Below, piece by piece: positions 1 to 7,439 of a stretch of DNA of 33,927 bases; within the stretch, counting starts at the first letter, position 1; the number at the start of each line of letters is the position of its first letter. A model generated the notes under the pieces. The model ran no database searches, was not told the DNA's origin, and saw only the letters and a list, made by a program, of their open reading frames with translations. Source of the DNA: Oscillospiraceae bacterium (lineage in GTDB: Bacteria > Bacillota > Clostridia > Oscillospirales > SIG627); assembly GCA_015064635.1 (NCBI GenBank), contig SVRV01000028.1, positions 1 through 33,927 of the forward strand, written 5' to 3'. Position numbers and translations under genes: made by a program.

Positions 1-1
1 A

Positions 2-193
2 AAGACTCTGTGTGAAAGATTGGCAATGGATGTAGAAAGAGGTATCCGTTCTGAAGATATAATTGAGCGAAGCATAGCAAGAATACCGATGTATCAAGCA
101 CTCAACACCATTAAAATTGATACCAACACCAAAACCGTGGCTATGATTGCCAATGAGATAAAGCTGTTGTCATCCCGTCAAATTCCAATTTGA
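2..193 (+). CDS. C-terminal end of an unrecognised protein (partial)
   Basis: An open frame enters from the left edge and runs 63 codons to TGA. The tail is mostly helical in character, with charged and small residues (for example RSEDIIERSIARIP and TVAMIANEIKLLSS). It has no membrane segment and no cysteine cluster. I do not recognise the family and assign no function. It is followed by 189 bp of non-coding DNA holding a hairpin and the promoter of the thioredoxin gene, so it is probably not in that operon. Confidence 0.55.
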   Translation, partial: KTLCERLAMDVERGIRSEDIIERSIARIPMYQALNTIKIDTNTKTVAMIANEIKLLSSRQIPI

Positions 194-212
194 CGGAACG
201 ATAATAAACAAC

Positions 213-241
213 GAGGGGTGACGATTTTTTCTTCATCCCTC
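213..241 (+). terminator. Possible weak terminator hairpin after the partial gene
   Basis: GAGGGGTGA (213-221) can pair with TCATCCCTC (233-241), nine pairs including one G-T wobble, around a T-rich loop. No T-tract follows the stem (the next bases are AAAATTTTA), so termination efficiency is doubtful. Confidence 0.3.
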
Positions 242-310
242 AAAATTTTAGTCGGAGAAAGCAAAGAAAAGCAATTTTAGCAGGCACCTGTAAATTCTTT
301 ACAACAGAAA

Positions 311-325
311 TGTGATATTATCACA
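311..325. promoter_or_regulatory. Crp/Fnr-family operator
   Basis: TGTGATATTATCACA is a perfect inverted repeat with 7-base arms around a central T. It resembles the TGTGA-N-TCACA and TTGAT-N-ATCAA sites of Crp/Fnr regulators, but with one base less between the TGTGA half-sites than the E. coli CRP site. Its centre (318) lies about 41 bases upstream of the start predicted from the -10 box at 347-352. That is the classical class II activator position. The likely binder is the Crp/Fnr protein encoded at 2761-3420. Confidence 0.7.
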
Positions 326-352
326 GAACTGTGTCGAAAACTGTGGTATAAT
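324..352 (+). promoter_or_regulatory. Promoter of the thioredoxin operon
   Basis: A perfect -10 box TATAAT lies at 347-352. The -35 position (about 324-329, CAGAAC) is poor and overlaps the right arm of the Crp/Fnr-type palindrome, as expected for an activator-dependent promoter. The predicted start is near 359, giving a leader of about 24 nt. Confidence 0.65.
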
Positions 353-382
353 GAAGCCACAAAGAAAAAGGAGGACGTAAAA

Positions 383-688
383 ATGTCAGCTATAAACATC
401 AATAAAAACAATTTTCAAAGAGAAGTATTAAGTTCCGATAAGAAAGTCCTTCTGGACTTCTGGGCTCCTTGGTGCGGTCCTTGCCGTATGGTTGCACCGA
501 TTATAGAGGAGATTGCCAATGAGCGTATCGATATAAAGGTTGGCAAAATCAACGTGGATGAAGAAGCGGAGCTTGCAAACAAGTTTGGTATCGTGAGTAT
601 TCCAACTCTTGTGGTAATGGAAAACGGCAGAATAATAAATCAAGCAATAGGAGCAAGACCGAAGGAAGCAATTCTCGGTATGCTGTAA
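383..688 (+). CDS. trxA: Thioredoxin
   Basis: A 101-residue single-domain thioredoxin, a cytoplasmic dithiol/disulfide oxidoreductase. The active site WCGPC is at residues 30-34, preceded by the usual strand VLLDFWAPW. The cis-proline loop SIPT and the following strand TLVVMENGR are in their normal places, and the length is close to the family norm of about 105. The start is set by an AGGAGG ribosome site at 370-375. It is the first gene of a three-gene operon with a rhodanese 17 nt downstream and a CoA-disulfide-reductase-like flavoprotein. It may be a dedicated thioredoxin for this sulfur/redox module rather than the general cellular one; that is inference. Expression is probably controlled by the Crp/Fnr-type site upstream. 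Confidence 0.95.
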   Translation: MSAININKNNFQREVLSSDKKVLLDFWAPWCGPCRMVAPIIEEIANERIDIKVGKINVDEEAELANKFGIVSIPTLVVMENGRIINQAIGARPKEAILGML

Positions 689-705
689 AAAAGAGGAGGT
701 ACAAA

Positions 706-1026
706 ATGGGATTTTTTGATTTTTTGAAACAGCCCGACATCAACGAGGGCGTAAAGCAATATAAGGCAACACAGGGAGCCGTGCTGTTAGATGTTCGTAC
801 ACCGCAGGAATATTCCGAGGGACATATTCCAAATAGCCGAAATATTCCTTTGCAAACAATTAACAGTACAGCAGAAATCGCAAATAATAAAGATACTCCG
901 TTATTTGTTCACTGTCTGTCCGGTGCAAGAAGCCGTCAAGCGACAGCAATTTTAAAGCAGTTAGGATACACAAACGTAACCAACATAGGCGGCATTGCCG
1001 ATTACATCGGAAAGGTGGTGCAGTAA
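706..1026 (+). CDS. Single-domain rhodanese (sulfurtransferase)
   Basis: A 106-residue stand-alone rhodanese domain. Signature features are LLDVRTPQEYSEGHIPNS (residues 27-44) and the active-site loop HCLSGARSR, with catalytic Cys70 and a following GARSR loop that cradles the persulfide. The ending LKQLGYTNVTNIGGI is typical. Rhodaneses carry sulfane sulfur as a cysteine persulfide; the acceptor here could be thioredoxin, CoA or another small thiol. A GAGGAGG-like site precedes the ATG. It lies 17 nt after the thioredoxin gene and one base before the next start, so the three genes are clearly one operon. Confidence 0.93.
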   Translation: MGFFDFLKQPDINEGVKQYKATQGAVLLDVRTPQEYSEGHIPNSRNIPLQTINSTAEIANNKDTPLFVHCLSGARSRQATAILKQLGYTNVTNIGGIADYIGKVVQ

Positions 1027-1027
1027 T

Positions 1028-2719
1028 ATGAAGGTTATTATAGTTGGCGGCGTGGCAGTGGGTGCATCAGCGGCAGCGAGAATCCGCAGGCTTGATGAAT
1101 CGGCAGAAATTACGGTATTCGAGCGTTCAGGATATATCTCATACGCCAACTGCGGACTGCCGTACTATATCGGGGATGTGATTGAAGATGCAGAAGATTT
1201 GACAATTCAGACTCCCGAAAACTTTTACAAAAGATTTCGTATCAATATGAAGGTTCGACACGAGGTCACGGCGATTCATCCCGACAAAAAGACAGTAACG
1301 GTAATAAACCTTGAAACAGGCGAAGAATTTGAAGAAAGCTATGACAAGCTCATTCTTTCTCCCGGAGCAAAACCCACGCAGCCCCGTTTTCTCGGTGCAG
1401 AACTTGACAAGGTGTTTACACTACGCACCGTAGAAGACACACTTCGTATCAAGAATTATATAAATAAAAAACACCCCAAATCGGCAGTGCTTGCAGGCGG
1501 CGGCTTTATCGGACTTGAGCTTGCGGAAAACCTTCGTGAGCTGGGTATGGATGTTACTATTGTTGAGTATGCTAATCAGCTGATGAGTCCATTTGACTCG
1601 GATATGGTAGCTTTTATCCATAACGAGATGAGAAAGCACGGAGTAAAGCTTGTTCTCGGTCGTGCGGTGGAAGGATTTGAAGAAAAAGAAGGCAGAATTA
1701 AGGTGCTTTTGAAGGATGACGCTCCGCTTCATACTGATATGGCAGTGCTTGTAATCGGCGTGACTCCCGACACAGCTCTTGCAAAAGAGGCAGGGCTTGA
1801 GCTTGGTATAAAGGGGGCTGTCGTTATTAACGACCGCATGGAAACCTCTGTTCCTGACATTTATGCTGGCGGCGATGCTGTACAAATAAAGCATTTCGTG
1901 ACAGGACTCAACACCTTGATACCGCTTGCAGGTCCTGCAAACAAACAGGGGCGCATTATTGCAGATAACATCTGCGGTCTTGACAGCCGATATAAAGGCT
2001 CACAGGGTAGCAGCATCCTGAAGGTGTTTACCCTGACAGCAGCAGTAACAGGCATCAACGAAACACAAGCAAAAGCTGTAGGTATTGATGCAGATTCGGT
2101 TATCCTTTCGCCTATGAGTCATGCAGTCTACTATCCCGGCGGTAAAGTGATGACAATGAAAGTGGTTTTTGAAAAAGAAACCTACCGTCTGCTTGGTGCG
2201 CAAATTGTGGGATACGAAGGCGTTGACAAGCGAATTGATGTGCTTGCCACAGCTATTCGTGCAGGGTTAAATGCCGTAGATTTGAAAGACCTTGACCTTG
2301 CATATGCCCCCCCCTATTCTTCGGCTAAGGATCCCGTGAATATGGCAGGCTTTATGATTGACAATATCGCACGTGGCGTACTCAAGCAATGGCATCTTGA
2401 GGATGCGGATAAACTGCCCCGTGACGGAAGCGTAACTCTTCTTGATACAAGAACTGTCGCTGAGTACAGTCAAGGGCACATTGATGGCTTTAAGAACATC
2501 CCGGTTGACGAGCTGAGAGAACGGCTTGACGAGGTAGAAAAAGGGAAGCCCGTATTTGTGATTTGCCAAAGCGGTCTTCGCAGTTACATTGCAAGCCGAA
2601 TTTTGGAGGGAAACGGTTATACGGCTTACAACTTTGCAGGAGGCTTCCGTTTTTATGATGCGGTAACAAACGACCGCTCATTAATAGAACGTGCTACCGT
2701 TTGTGGAATGGATAACTAA
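1028..2719 (+). CDS. CoA-disulfide reductase-like flavoprotein with C-terminal rhodanese
   Basis: A 563-residue pyridine-nucleotide-disulfide oxidoreductase. Residues 1-15 form the N-terminal FAD-binding beta-alpha-beta (VIIVGGVAVGAS). The redox motif SYANCGLPYYIG carries a single Cys42, matching the one active-site cysteine of CoA-disulfide reductases. A second dinucleotide-binding segment (LAGGGFIGLELAENL) follows at about 160-175, then the FAD motif VPDIYAGGDA and a dimerisation domain. Residues about 465-563 form a rhodanese domain with catalytic Cys513 in CQSGLRSY. Such CoADR-rhodanese fusions are known to reduce CoA disulfides, persulfides or polysulfides with NAD(P)H. I use the ATG at 1028, which starts directly at the FAD strand behind AAGGTGG, rather than an upstream in-frame ATG at 995 inside the rhodanese gene. 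Third gene of the operon. Confidence 0.92.
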   Translation: MKVIIVGGVAVGASAAARIRRLDESAEITVFERSGYISYANCGLPYYIGDVIEDAEDLTIQTPENFYKRFRINMKVRHEVTAIHPDKKTVTVINLETGEEFEESYDKLILSPGAKPTQPRFLGAELDKVFTLRTVEDTLRIKNYINKKHPKSAVLAGGGFIGLELAENLRELGMDVTIVEYANQLMSPFDSDMVAFIHNEMRKHGVKLVLGRAVEGFEEKEGRIKVLLKDDAPLHTDMAVLVIGVTPDTALAKEAGLELGIKGAVVINDRMETSVPDIYAGGDAVQIKHFVTGLNTLIPLAGPANKQGRIIADNICGLDSRYKGSQGSSILKVFTLTAAVTGINETQAKAVGIDADSVILSPMSHAVYYPGGKVMTMKVVFEKETYRLLGAQIVGYEGVDKRIDVLATAIRAGLNAVDLKDLDLAYAPPYSSAKDPVNMAGFMIDNIARGVLKQWHLEDADKLPRDGSVTLLDTRTVAEYSQGHIDGFKNIPVDELRERLDEVEKGKPVFVICQSGLRSYIASRILEGNGYTAYNFAGGFRFYDAVTNDRSLIERATVCGMDN

Positions 2720-2726
2720 TATTAAA

Positions 2727-2757
2727 ATGTCCGCCGTGCTTTTGCATCGGCGGACAT
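2727..2757. terminator. Bidirectional terminator between convergent genes
   Basis: ATGTCCGCCG (2727-2736) and CGGCGGACAT (2748-2757) form a perfect 10-bp GC-rich stem with an 11-nt loop. It sits between the convergent flavoprotein and regulator genes. On the minus strand it is followed by TTTTAATATT. On the plus strand the T-run is short (CGTTTATT). Confidence 0.75.
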
Positions 2758-2760
2758 CGT

Positions 2761-3420
2761 TTATTCGTCGCTAAGTTCTTCTAACTTATTTTTGTCTGCA
2801 AGCTCAACCGTACCGCGGGAAAGCTTGACCATTCCTTCGTTCTGAAAATATTTCAGCATTCGGGTGATGACCTCACGGTGAGAGCCCAAATGATTGGCTA
2901 TATCCTCGTGTGTGATTTTCAGCGTGTCGCTGTCCTCAACCCGTGATTCTTCCAAAAGAAAGGCGGCAACACGTTTGTCGAGACTCTTCCACAAAATCTG
3001 CTCAATAAGCCACATAACATCTGAAAATCGGGTAGCCATCAGCTCGTTTGTGTAGTTCGCCACAGGTGCAGATTCAGCCATAATGCTCTGATAGACCTCT
3101 ACGGGAATGATCCAAAGGTCGGTGTCCTTTTCTGCCTCAATAGTAATATCGAACTGAATGGAACGCATCATGCAGGATGCGGAAAACAGACACATATCCC
3201 TGTCAAACAGACGGTAAATAGTAATTTCACGTCCCACGTCCGATAGAATATATGCACGGAGCTGACCTGATTTTATAAGCAAGAGTCCCATGCAATCGTC
3301 ACCACCGTTGTGGAGCACCGTTCCTTTTTTTACCGTGCGGGTAACCAGCGAACCGAGGATTTGTTCTCGGTGAGCAGTATTCAATTTGTTCCAGACAGGA
3401 AAATAGTTCTGAACTTCCAC
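2761..3420 (-). CDS. Crp/Fnr-family transcriptional regulator
   Basis: A 219-residue protein with an N-terminal cyclic-nucleotide-binding-type beta barrel (about 15-125), a long dimerisation helix (about 125-150) and a C-terminal Crp-type winged helix (HEDIANHLGSHREVITRML, about 170-188). Cys43, Cys77 and Cys83 lie in the sensor half, and CLFSASCMM resembles a motif of clostridial redox-type Crp/Fnr proteins. This arrangement is not the four-cysteine N-terminal cluster of E. coli Fnr. The start codon is GTG at 3420 with GGAGG nine bases upstream; no ATG is available until residue 44. The gene converges on the thioredoxin/rhodanese/flavoprotein operon, which carries a perfect Crp/Fnr palindrome. 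It is the likely regulator of that operon; the signal it senses is not evident. Confidence 0.9.
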   Translation of the reverse strand: MEVQNYFPVWNKLNTAHREQILGSLVTRTVKKGTVLHNGGDDCMGLLLIKSGQLRAYILSDVGREITIYRLFDRDMCLFSASCMMRSIQFDITIEAEKDTDLWIIPVEVYQSIMAESAPVANYTNELMATRFSDVMWLIEQILWKSLDKRVAAFLLEESRVEDSDTLKITHEDIANHLGSHREVITRMLKYFQNEGMVKLSRGTVELADKNKLEELSDE

Positions 3421-3525
3421 GTAATCCAGCCTCCAATTATCAATTCATAAATACGAAATCAGCCAAGTAAAAAAACAAATGCGACACAAATGCAGAACAC
3501 GATATTTCAGTTTCAATGCCTCATT

Positions 3526-3792
3526 TTACAGCATTGCTCCTATAATCATAACAACAATAGCTACAAAACAAATATATCCAACGATGGCTGAAGCCTTTTT
3601 CTGTTCTCTATGCTCCTGAATAGATTGTATCAAAATCAGCATGCTCAAAAGAGGAACTGCTACATTAAGTGCTTTGTCCCATACGCCTGTGAGCTGCAAC
3701 GCTGCACCCACTAAAACTACAAGGGATATAACAATCCTTAATACCAAAATTATTTTATCAGCAGCAGATTTTTCATTCCATTTTGTTTTCAT
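3526..3792 (-). CDS. Small three-helix membrane protein
   Basis: An 88-residue hydrophobic protein with about three membrane segments: ILVLRIVISLVVLVGAAL, VAVPLLSMLILIQSI, and the C-terminal AIVGYICFVAIVVMIIGAML. A short charged loop (QEHREQKK) separates the second and third. It resembles small uncharacterised Firmicutes membrane proteins of the DUF3953 kind, but I am not certain of the family. I place the start at the ATG at 3792 because GGGAG lies eight bases upstream. The in-frame TTG two codons earlier would be only two bases from that site. It lies 105 nt upstream of the Crp/Fnr gene on the same strand; no function is assigned. Confidence 0.8.
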   Translation of the reverse strand: MKTKWNEKSAADKIILVLRIVISLVVLVGAALQLTGVWDKALNVAVPLLSMLILIQSIQEHREQKKASAIVGYICFVAIVVMIIGAML

Positions 3793-3873
3793 ATCCAAGT
3801 CTCCCTATTTATTCGTATCAGTCGCCGTGAACAAAACAATAACAAATTAGTTTGAAATCCTCTCAAATCCGTT

Positions 3874-4854
3874 TTATATGCCATACTCCTTTTTCACTTC
3901 AGAAACAAGGTCATGCATTTGATTTACAACATACTCGGGAGAAATGATTTTAGCTCTTTTGCCGAAGCTGAAAATCCATGCGAGAAATTGGGTGCTGACA
4001 GCAACGCTTACTGTACAATCAAAATGCTCGTCATCGGCTTTGGTAAGCACTACATCTGAGCCAAATCTGTCAAGGACAACACCGACAAGGTCGTTGGCAA
4101 ATCTGATGGACACCTTTGTTTTCTGTCCCCCAAACATTCCGAACGTTGCTTTTGAATACTCGGACAAGTCAAAGGGTTCATCACTCAAAACTCTATCTGT
4201 TTCGGTGATTTGGATATTTTCCATTTTGTCAACTCTGTAGTGGGTATAGCTGCTGTACTTCTGCTTGTATGTTATAAGGTAGTAATTCTCGTCATCCCAC
4301 GAAAGCGCCACGGGGGATTCGGTATAAAGCTCTCCGTTTTTACGATAAACCTTACGCTTGTCCACATTCATTTCGAAATACTTAAAAGTAATCTGTTTAT
4401 TTGCCGCTATTGCCTCATGTATCTTATCCACGTTGTAATATATTGTTTCGTTAAAGGCTTTTACTCTGTTTGAAACATAAACCTGTCTGTGAAGCTTCTT
4501 TGCATTTGATGAGCTTGTCAGCTTCTCTATTTTGGAAATCAGCTCTTCGCTCTTTTTGTGTGTAATAAATTTAGATGCCTGAACGCTGTCAACCAGCAGC
4601 TTTAATTCGGGAAGCTCGAATTCCCTGCTTCCAATAAAATATCCGTAAGTCTTTCCTTTTATCGAACAAACATCCAATCCAAAAAGCTTAAGATACTCCA
4701 AGTCGCTGTATATACTTTTACGTTCAGCAGAAACGCCGTAGCCTTCAAGGGCTGTTATAAGCTGCGGTATTGTGAGGGTGTTTTCCTCATCTGTTTGCTC
4801 CATCAGTATTTTCATGAGATACAGGAGTTTTAATTTCTGTTGAGACTGTTTCAT
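3874..4854 (-). CDS. WYL-domain transcriptional regulator (HTH_11 + WYL)
   Basis: A 326-residue protein. The N-terminal winged helix-turn-helix (about 1-75) contains LTIPQLITALEGYGVSAER and KSIYSDLEYLKLFGLDV, the DeoR-like HTH_11 pattern. A WYL domain follows at about 150-220 with SWDDENYYLITYK and YTHYRVDKM, then a C-terminal WCX-type extension. WYL proteins bind nucleic acid or nucleotide ligands and often act as transcription factors. The ATG overlaps the stop of the upstream hydrolase gene in an ATGA (4851-4854), so the two are translationally coupled. Their joint promoter is at 5624-5652. The regulator may control its own operon; nothing in the sequence shows a target site. Confidence 0.88.
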   Translation of the reverse strand: MKQSQQKLKLLYLMKILMEQTDEENTLTIPQLITALEGYGVSAERKSIYSDLEYLKLFGLDVCSIKGKTYGYFIGSREFELPELKLLVDSVQASKFITHKKSEELISKIEKLTSSSNAKKLHRQVYVSNRVKAFNETIYYNVDKIHEAIAANKQITFKYFEMNVDKRKVYRKNGELYTESPVALSWDDENYYLITYKQKYSSYTHYRVDKMENIQITETDRVLSDEPFDLSEYSKATFGMFGGQKTKVSIRFANDLVGVVLDRFGSDVVLTKADDEHFDCTVSVAVSTQFLAWIFSFGKRAKIISPEYVVNQMHDLVSEVKKEYGI

Positions 4855-5519
4855 AATGCTGCCTTACAAACGCACATATCAAGAAAATATTTCAAAACCG
4901 CAGAGCCGTCAACAGTGTCAGTCCTTTTATTTGCAAAACACATCCTCTCAGGGTGCCACTGTGTACCGAAAATCGGCATTCTACTGTGCTCAATACATTC
5001 AATAACACCATCCTCTGATGAAACAGCGGCAACCTTTAGACCATTTCCGATTTTATTCACCGCCTGATGATGTCTGCTATTGACATAAAAAGAGTCACCA
5101 TAAAGTGATTGTACTATACTGTCACCCTCAGCATTAACTTTATGTACAAAATCTCCACCCTCAAGAGCGTAATGGCGCTCATCAGCTGTAGCAATATGCT
5201 GTGTAAGAGAGCCTCCAAAAAACACATTTATAAGCTGCATTCCTCGGCATATCCCCATAACAGGCTTCCCTGCCTTGACAAATGCATCAAGCAAAGCAAA
5301 TTCGGCCCTGTCTCTTTCTTCATTTATCACCTTTGAAGTGCGAATCTCTTCGTTGTAGTAGCGTGGTGCTATATCTTCACCGCCGCAAAGCAAGAGCCCG
5401 TCATAATCGGTATTTACTGAGGGAAGGTATTCTGCTGTGGGAATTCCCTCCAGCTTTTCTATTGCATCTACATAGTTTTGTGAATTTCTGCTGTAAGATA
5501 AAAGTATTTTGGGGTTCAT
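4851..5519 (-). CDS. Peptidase C26 / class I glutamine amidotransferase-like hydrolase
   Basis: A 222-residue protein of the gamma-glutamyl-gamma-aminobutyrate hydrolase (PuuD-like) family. The nucleophile elbow GICRGMQ carries Cys91, and the oxyanion segment LLLCGGEDIAPRYY lies at 42-55. A conserved SRHHQAVN stretch (148-155) and the catalytic GTQWHPE (His189, Glu191) complete the triad. RDRAEFALL before the nucleophile is also typical. Family members cleave gamma-glutamyl amide bonds, for example in putrescine degradation or in poly-gamma-glutamyl substrates. No polyamine gene is nearby, so the substrate is unknown. It is slightly shorter than PuuD (about 254). GGAG nine bases upstream supports the start. 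It is the first gene of a two-gene operon with a WYL regulator. Confidence 0.9.
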   Translation of the reverse strand: MNPKILLSYSRNSQNYVDAIEKLEGIPTAEYLPSVNTDYDGLLLCGGEDIAPRYYNEEIRTSKVINEERDRAEFALLDAFVKAGKPVMGICRGMQLINVFFGGSLTQHIATADERHYALEGGDFVHKVNAEGDSIVQSLYGDSFYVNSRHHQAVNKIGNGLKVAAVSSEDGVIECIEHSRMPIFGTQWHPERMCFANKRTDTVDGSAVLKYFLDMCVCKAAL

Positions 5520-5623
5520 ACCATTTTACTCCTTATTTACGTTTATTTGATAAATTACTCAATATTTTCACAGTCCAATTCTTTTTTGAAATGCATGTAA
5601 AATAATGTCCAAATCATGACATC

Positions 5624-5652
5624 ATTATATCACAAAAGCAAAATCGTGTCAA
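5624..5652 (-). promoter_or_regulatory. Sigma-A promoter for the C26/WYL operon
   Basis: Read on the minus strand: TTGACA (5647-5652), a 17-bp spacer and TATAAT (5624-5629). This is a perfect consensus match about 105 bp upstream of the hydrolase start. Confidence 0.85.
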
Positions 5653-5675
5653 TGTAGGAATATATATGTGATTGA

Positions 5676-5704
5676 TTGACAAATCATATTTGTTATGTTA
5701 AAAT
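5676..5704 (+). promoter_or_regulatory. Sigma-A promoter for the zinc-ribbon membrane protein
   Basis: TTGACA (5676-5681), a 17-bp spacer and TAAAAT (5699-5704). It is divergent from the C26/WYL promoter, with the two -35 boxes 23 bp apart. Confidence 0.8.
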
Positions 5705-5734
5705 ATAAAAAAAGATGAAAGTGGGTACAAAGCC

Positions 5735-6514
5735 ATGGGAAAACTACTTGGAGCTTTTTCCGAAGATGAAATGGCAGACAGTCCTGACCTAAATCAATGT
5801 CCTGACTGCAAATGCTTTTTTGACGGTAATAATTGTCCGATATGTAACAAGGAATGCCCTGAAAATATGAAAGCCGGCAACAGACCTGTTGTTAAGAAAA
5901 AGAAAAGAAGAAAAGCTTCCGGTAACGGCAGAGTTACCTTTATCTCCTGGTACCATTCGTGGTGGTTCATAGTTTTGATGATGATATTCTCCAAGATTAT
6001 AGCTGCTGTCCTGATAATAACAAGTCCTCATGAGAAATGGAAAAAAGCGGTTGCCCTTTTAGTTACCGCAGTTCTCATGTTAGTGTCCATCATTGGAGTA
6101 GGAAGTATTATCTCCGGAATATCCGATATATTCGACGAGCCGGTGAACGACTCTGTTTCAAAAAACGAATACATATCAATGTGTGAGGACATAACCGCGG
6201 AACAGTTTTACCGTTCCGCAAACGGCTACGACGGTGATTATGTAAAGGTTCGATTGCAAATAATCGAACAAGTGACCTATGTAGACAAATATTACAACGA
6301 TAAAGACTACGTATGCTATCTTTGTGAAGCAGAAAACGGTTCAAGTTACAAATTTGTAATTCGTGACTGTTTACTGGAAAACCCGCAAAGATTTATCTCG
6401 GGTGACGTAATAACCGTCTATGGTGAGGGCGCAGGCGAATGCGAGGTCTATGATAGCGAATACAATTTCATAACAGCAATGTGCTTGAATATGGCATATG
6501 CTGTTATTGAATAA
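5735..6514 (+). CDS. Zinc-ribbon, two-helix membrane protein with OB-like tail
   Basis: A 259-residue protein of unrecognised function. Residues 22-37 form a zinc ribbon (CPDC...CPIC: Cys22, Cys25, Cys34, Cys37; Cys27 and Cys41 are extra). A very basic stretch (VVKKKKRRKASG, 52-63) and two membrane helices (about 74-97 and 104-128) follow. The C-terminal 115 residues are beta-rich, with an order like an OB fold (YVKVRLQIIEQVTYV ... SGDVITVYGEGAG). Such tails occur in clostridial zinc-ribbon membrane proteins of unknown role. It is a single-gene unit with its own promoter and a strong terminator. The ribosome site (GAAAGTGG) is weaker than in neighbouring genes. Confidence 0.8.
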   Translation: MGKLLGAFSEDEMADSPDLNQCPDCKCFFDGNNCPICNKECPENMKAGNRPVVKKKKRRKASGNGRVTFISWYHSWWFIVLMMIFSKIIAAVLIITSPHEKWKKAVALLVTAVLMLVSIIGVGSIISGISDIFDEPVNDSVSKNEYISMCEDITAEQFYRSANGYDGDYVKVRLQIIEQVTYVDKYYNDKDYVCYLCEAENGSSYKFVIRDCLLENPQRFISGDVITVYGEGAGECEVYDSEYNFITAMCLNMAYAVIE

Positions 6515-6544
6515 AAGCTATGCAATAATGCAATAGGTAAACAC

Positions 6545-6573
6545 AAAAAAGACATCCGAGAGATGTCTTTTTT
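6545..6573. terminator. Rho-independent terminator
   Basis: AAAAAAGACATC (6545-6556) pairs perfectly with GATGTCTTTTTT (6562-6573) around CGAGA. It lies 30 bp after the zinc-ribbon gene. The A and T runs make it usable from both sides, and the polysaccharide-deacetylase-like gene converges from the right. Confidence 0.9.
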
Positions 6574-6649
6574 ATATAGGAAATTGCATCGCAATTTGCT
6601 TATAACAAATAAAGTCTACCTATCTGTTCCCCACCCCGAATAAAATTCC

Positions 6650-7435
6650 TCATATTTTCTTTTTCTCTATCAATTCTTCAAAAAAACAGCTCTCAAATTC
6701 ATTATCTGTTAAAACAGAGAATACTGTATTCAATTTCTCCTCAAAATCACTCTGATGGTACGTATAGTCTTCGTAAAAATACTGCTCGTGTATCATAACT
6801 CGCACAGAATCTCTTGACAAAAGCTTTGCCAACTCTCGTGGGATGTCGCTGAGCTTCACGGTATTTATAACCATATCTATGGAAGCTATAGATACATCGT
6901 TAAAGGATAATACTTTGCCTTTACGTATTTCTGATGCGGTTTCATTATCAACGGAATAAGAAATCCTTGGATTTTCACTGTCACCAAATAAACCGAGCAA
7001 TCCTTTGTAGCCATTATCTTTGACAGCTTCTAATCCCGCCGATGTTGTCACACAAAAGTGAACAGTAGTGGTTTTGGCAAGAGAATGGGGTGATGCAAAG
7101 CGAAGTATCTCGGAATTCACTTTATTGCAATCTGTAAACACCTCGTTATAGTCTGAATTCTCATACGGACACACATTTTCAAAAAGAGAATGGAATGAAA
7201 GCTTCAGCCAATGGGAATTCTCTGTCCATTCTTTTTTATACTTATCACTCATCTGCGACAGTTCAAAGCCTTCCATGAAATAAAAAAGATTCAGTTGAAC
7301 TTCAAGATTGAATTTTTCATGTAAGCGTTTGTACATCCCAAGATACGGATGGTCAAAAATGCTTGTATAATTTCTTTCGGTAATTTCTTTCAAAAAACGG
7401 ATGTTGTCATCCACGGTAAAGCAAAACTTTTTCAT
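6650..7435 (-). CDS. Polysaccharide-deacetylase-like (NodB-fold) protein
   Basis: A 261-residue protein with features of the TIM-barrel polysaccharide deacetylase family. The paired aspartates in FTVDDN (Asp9-Asp10) sit on the first strand. The SFHS motif (80-83) corresponds to the metal-binding H-x-x-x-[ST] region in shortened form. A late strand ends in VMIHEQYF, where a catalytic histidine is expected. The match is at motif level only and the substrate is unknown; no signal peptide is present, so it should act in the cytoplasm. The ATG is preceded by GGAG lying in the last codons of the small upstream gene, indicating coupling. It is the third and last gene of the operon starting at 8800. 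Confidence 0.7.
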   Translation of the reverse strand: MKKFCFTVDDNIRFLKEITERNYTSIFDHPYLGMYKRLHEKFNLEVQLNLFYFMEGFELSQMSDKYKKEWTENSHWLKLSFHSLFENVCPYENSDYNEVFTDCNKVNSEILRFASPHSLAKTTTVHFCVTTSAGLEAVKDNGYKGLLGLFGDSENPRISYSVDNETASEIRKGKVLSFNDVSIASIDMVINTVKLSDIPRELAKLLSRDSVRVMIHEQYFYEDYTYHQSDFEEKLNTVFSVLTDNEFESCFFEELIEKKKI

Positions 7436-7439
7436 TTTT

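Noticed and set aside
1421-1894. A 157-codon minus-strand open frame opposite the CoA-disulfide-reductase gene.
   Set aside because: It is wholly inside a well-supported gene, has no ribosome site, and its translation has no recognisable domain.
6581-6597. Short palindrome AAATTGC-ATC-GCAATTT after the zinc-ribbon gene terminator.
   Set aside because: It is too short and AT-rich to distinguish from chance next to a much stronger terminator; no second copy was noticed.
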